This document shows positions 4,368-5,140 of a DNA stretch of 5,140 bases, piece after piece. Numbering within the stretch: the first letter of the stretch is position 1; the number at the start of each line of letters is the position of its first letter. Position numbers and translations under genes: made by a program. The notes beneath the pieces were generated by a model. It made no database searches. It saw only the letters and a list, made by a program, of their open reading frames with translations, and was not told the DNA's origin. Origin of the DNA: Erysipelotrichaceae bacterium (GTDB taxonomy: Bacteria > Bacillota_I > Bacilli_A > Erysipelotrichales > Erysipelotrichaceae); the NCBI GenBank assembly GCA_017419065.1, contig JAFOMB010000245.1, positions 1-5,140 on the forward strand. Direction: 5' to 3'.

Positions 4368-5140
4368 ATGCTGATACAGATATCCGATGGCACCGTATTT
4401 TTCGGTGCCAACGATGTTTTTGAGAAGATCGATTTCTCGGTGAATGAGAATGAGAAGATCGCCTTAGTCGGACGGAATGGTTCCGGCAAGACGACGCTGC
4501 TCAAAGTCCTCACCGGGGAAGTCGAACTGGAGAGCGGTCAGGTCATACGCAACAGCCGCATCTCCATTGCCTATCTCAAACAGAACGCCCTTATGCATTC
4601 CGAAAAGACCGTCCGGGAAGAATTCGAGGAGGTCTTTTCGTCGCTGATCGCGATGGAAAAGGAACTGATGAAGAGGGCGGAAGAACTCGCTGTTTCTCCG
4701 GATGACAAGAAGATCGAAGAGTATTCGCGTCTGGAAGAAGAGTTCAAGGACAAGGGCGGCTATACTTATCTGAGTGAGATGAAGACCGTCCTCTACGGCT
4801 TCGGCTTTGGAGAAGATGATATCGACAGACCGTTGTCCTCTTTCTCCGGAGGCGAAAAGACCAAGATCGCCTTTGCGAAGCTGCTGCTGGAAAAGCCGGA
4901 TCTCCTCCTGCTGGATGAGCCGACGAACCACCTCGATCTGTCAACGATCGAATGGCTGGAAGCCTATCTCTCCAAGTATAAAAAGGCCATGGTCCTGGTA
5001 TCCCATGACCGTGTCTTCCTGGACAGGACGGTCAATACCGTCTATGAGCTTGAATACGGAAGCATCCGCAGATACAGCGGCAACTACTCCTCCTTTGTGG
5101 AACAGAAGAAGAACGATCTGCTGAGACAGGAGTCTGCCTA
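4368..5140 (+). CDS. ABC-F family ATPase, YdiF-like (N-terminal part, runs off window)
   Basis: The first 257 residues are visible, and the frame stays open to the window end. The first nucleotide-binding domain is complete: Walker A GRNGSGKTT (35-43), Q-loop Gln72, an ABC-F arm region rich in Glu/Lys (about 80-130), signature FSGGEKTK (159-166), Walker B LLLLDEPTNHLD (179-190) and the H-switch SHD (212-214). NYSSFVEQKK (239-248) begins the interdomain linker. The DEPTNHLD sequence and the absence of membrane segments mark an ABC-F protein, a soluble ribosome-associated ATPase class that includes EttA, YdiF and antibiotic-resistance members. The second ATPase domain lies beyond the window. 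In B. subtilis ydiF follows tsaD directly, so this is probably the same lineage. No Shine-Dalgarno sequence is visible; translation is likely coupled to asnS, whose stop is 3 nt upstream. A resistance role cannot be judged from this half. Confidence 0.93.
   Translation, partial: MLIQISDGTVFFGANDVFEKIDFSVNENEKIALVGRNGSGKTTLLKVLTGEVELESGQVIRNSRISIAYLKQNALMHSEKTVREEFEEVFSSLIAMEKELMKRAEELAVSPDDKKIEEYSRLEEEFKDKGGYTYLSEMKTVLYGFGFGEDDIDRPLSSFSGGEKTKIAFAKLLLEKPDLLLLDEPTNHLDLSTIEWLEAYLSKYKKAMVLVSHDRVFLDRTVNTVYELEYGSIRRYSGNYSSFVEQKKNDLLRQESA
4388..4421 (+). other. Hairpin plus T run inside the start of the ABC-F gene
   Basis: TGGCACCG (4388-4395) pairs perfectly with CGGTGCCA (4403-4410) around a 7-nt T-rich loop, and TTTTT follows at 4417-4421. 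It lies 20-43 nt inside the coding region. It could slow or partly end transcription after asnS, or affect initiation at the ATG. The six bases between stem and T run make it a weak terminator at best. The structure is directly visible; the function is inferred. Confidence 0.5.

Noticed and set aside
4807..5124. 105-residue open frame on the plus strand
   Set aside because: It overlaps the ABC-F signature, Walker B and H-switch in another frame; the ABC-F reading is clearly the real one.
1..5140. Mobile element, CRISPR, toxin-antitoxin or phage defence module
   Set aside because: Every stretch is explained by rRNA or by conserved translation genes; no transposase, spaced repeats or unassigned gap over 70 nt is present.

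Overview
The window looks like a low-to-mid GC Firmicute/Bacillota chromosome. My best guess is the Erysipelotrichia or a close relative. The reasons are: a short 5S rRNA of about 106 nt with a stunted helix IV, as in Mollicutes and their walled relatives; the Bacillus-type order tsaE-tsaB-rimI-tsaD followed by an ABC-F gene; and TGA used as a stop (tsaB, rimI) with Trp on TGG, which argues against a mycoplasma-type code. The lineage call is inference. The gene families are secure.

Layout, all on the + strand. Positions 1-240 are the 3' end of a 23S rRNA, starting inside the sarcin-ricin loop. A 70-nt spacer (241-310) ends in a small hairpin. The 5S rRNA is at 311-416, and a strong intrinsic terminator at 418-443 ends the rRNA operon. 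No tRNA lies between 23S and 5S or after 5S. A TATAAT box at 460-465 sits so close to the tsaE ATG (474) that the tsaE mRNA is probably leaderless.

Positions 474-2946 are a tightly overlapping run of tsaE, tsaB, rimI and tsaD. The tsaE/tsaB overlap is 8 nt, tsaB/rimI is an ATGA, and rimI/tsaD is 35 nt. TsaB, TsaD and TsaE transfer the threonylcarbamoyl group that makes t6A at position 37 of ANN-decoding tRNAs. The TsaC/Sua5 enzyme that makes the donor is not in the window. RimI is the N-terminal acetyltransferase usually found in this cluster.

An extended -10 element (TGTTATAAT) spans the tsaD stop and probably gives asnS (2982-4364, asparaginyl-tRNA synthetase) its own promoter. Three bases after asnS an ABC-F ATPase begins (4368) and runs off the window end. 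It has no clear ribosome binding site, and an 8-bp perfect hairpin followed by a T run lies just inside its coding region.

Everything here serves translation: rRNA, tRNA modification, a possible ribosomal-protein acetylase, tRNA charging and a ribosome-associated ATPase. I see no mobile element, CRISPR array or phage gene, and no evidence of an undescribed system. The points worth a second look are regulatory and architectural: the leaderless tsaE, asnS placed between tsaD and the ABC-F gene, the hairpin in the ABC-F start, the short 5S, and a high density of GATC.
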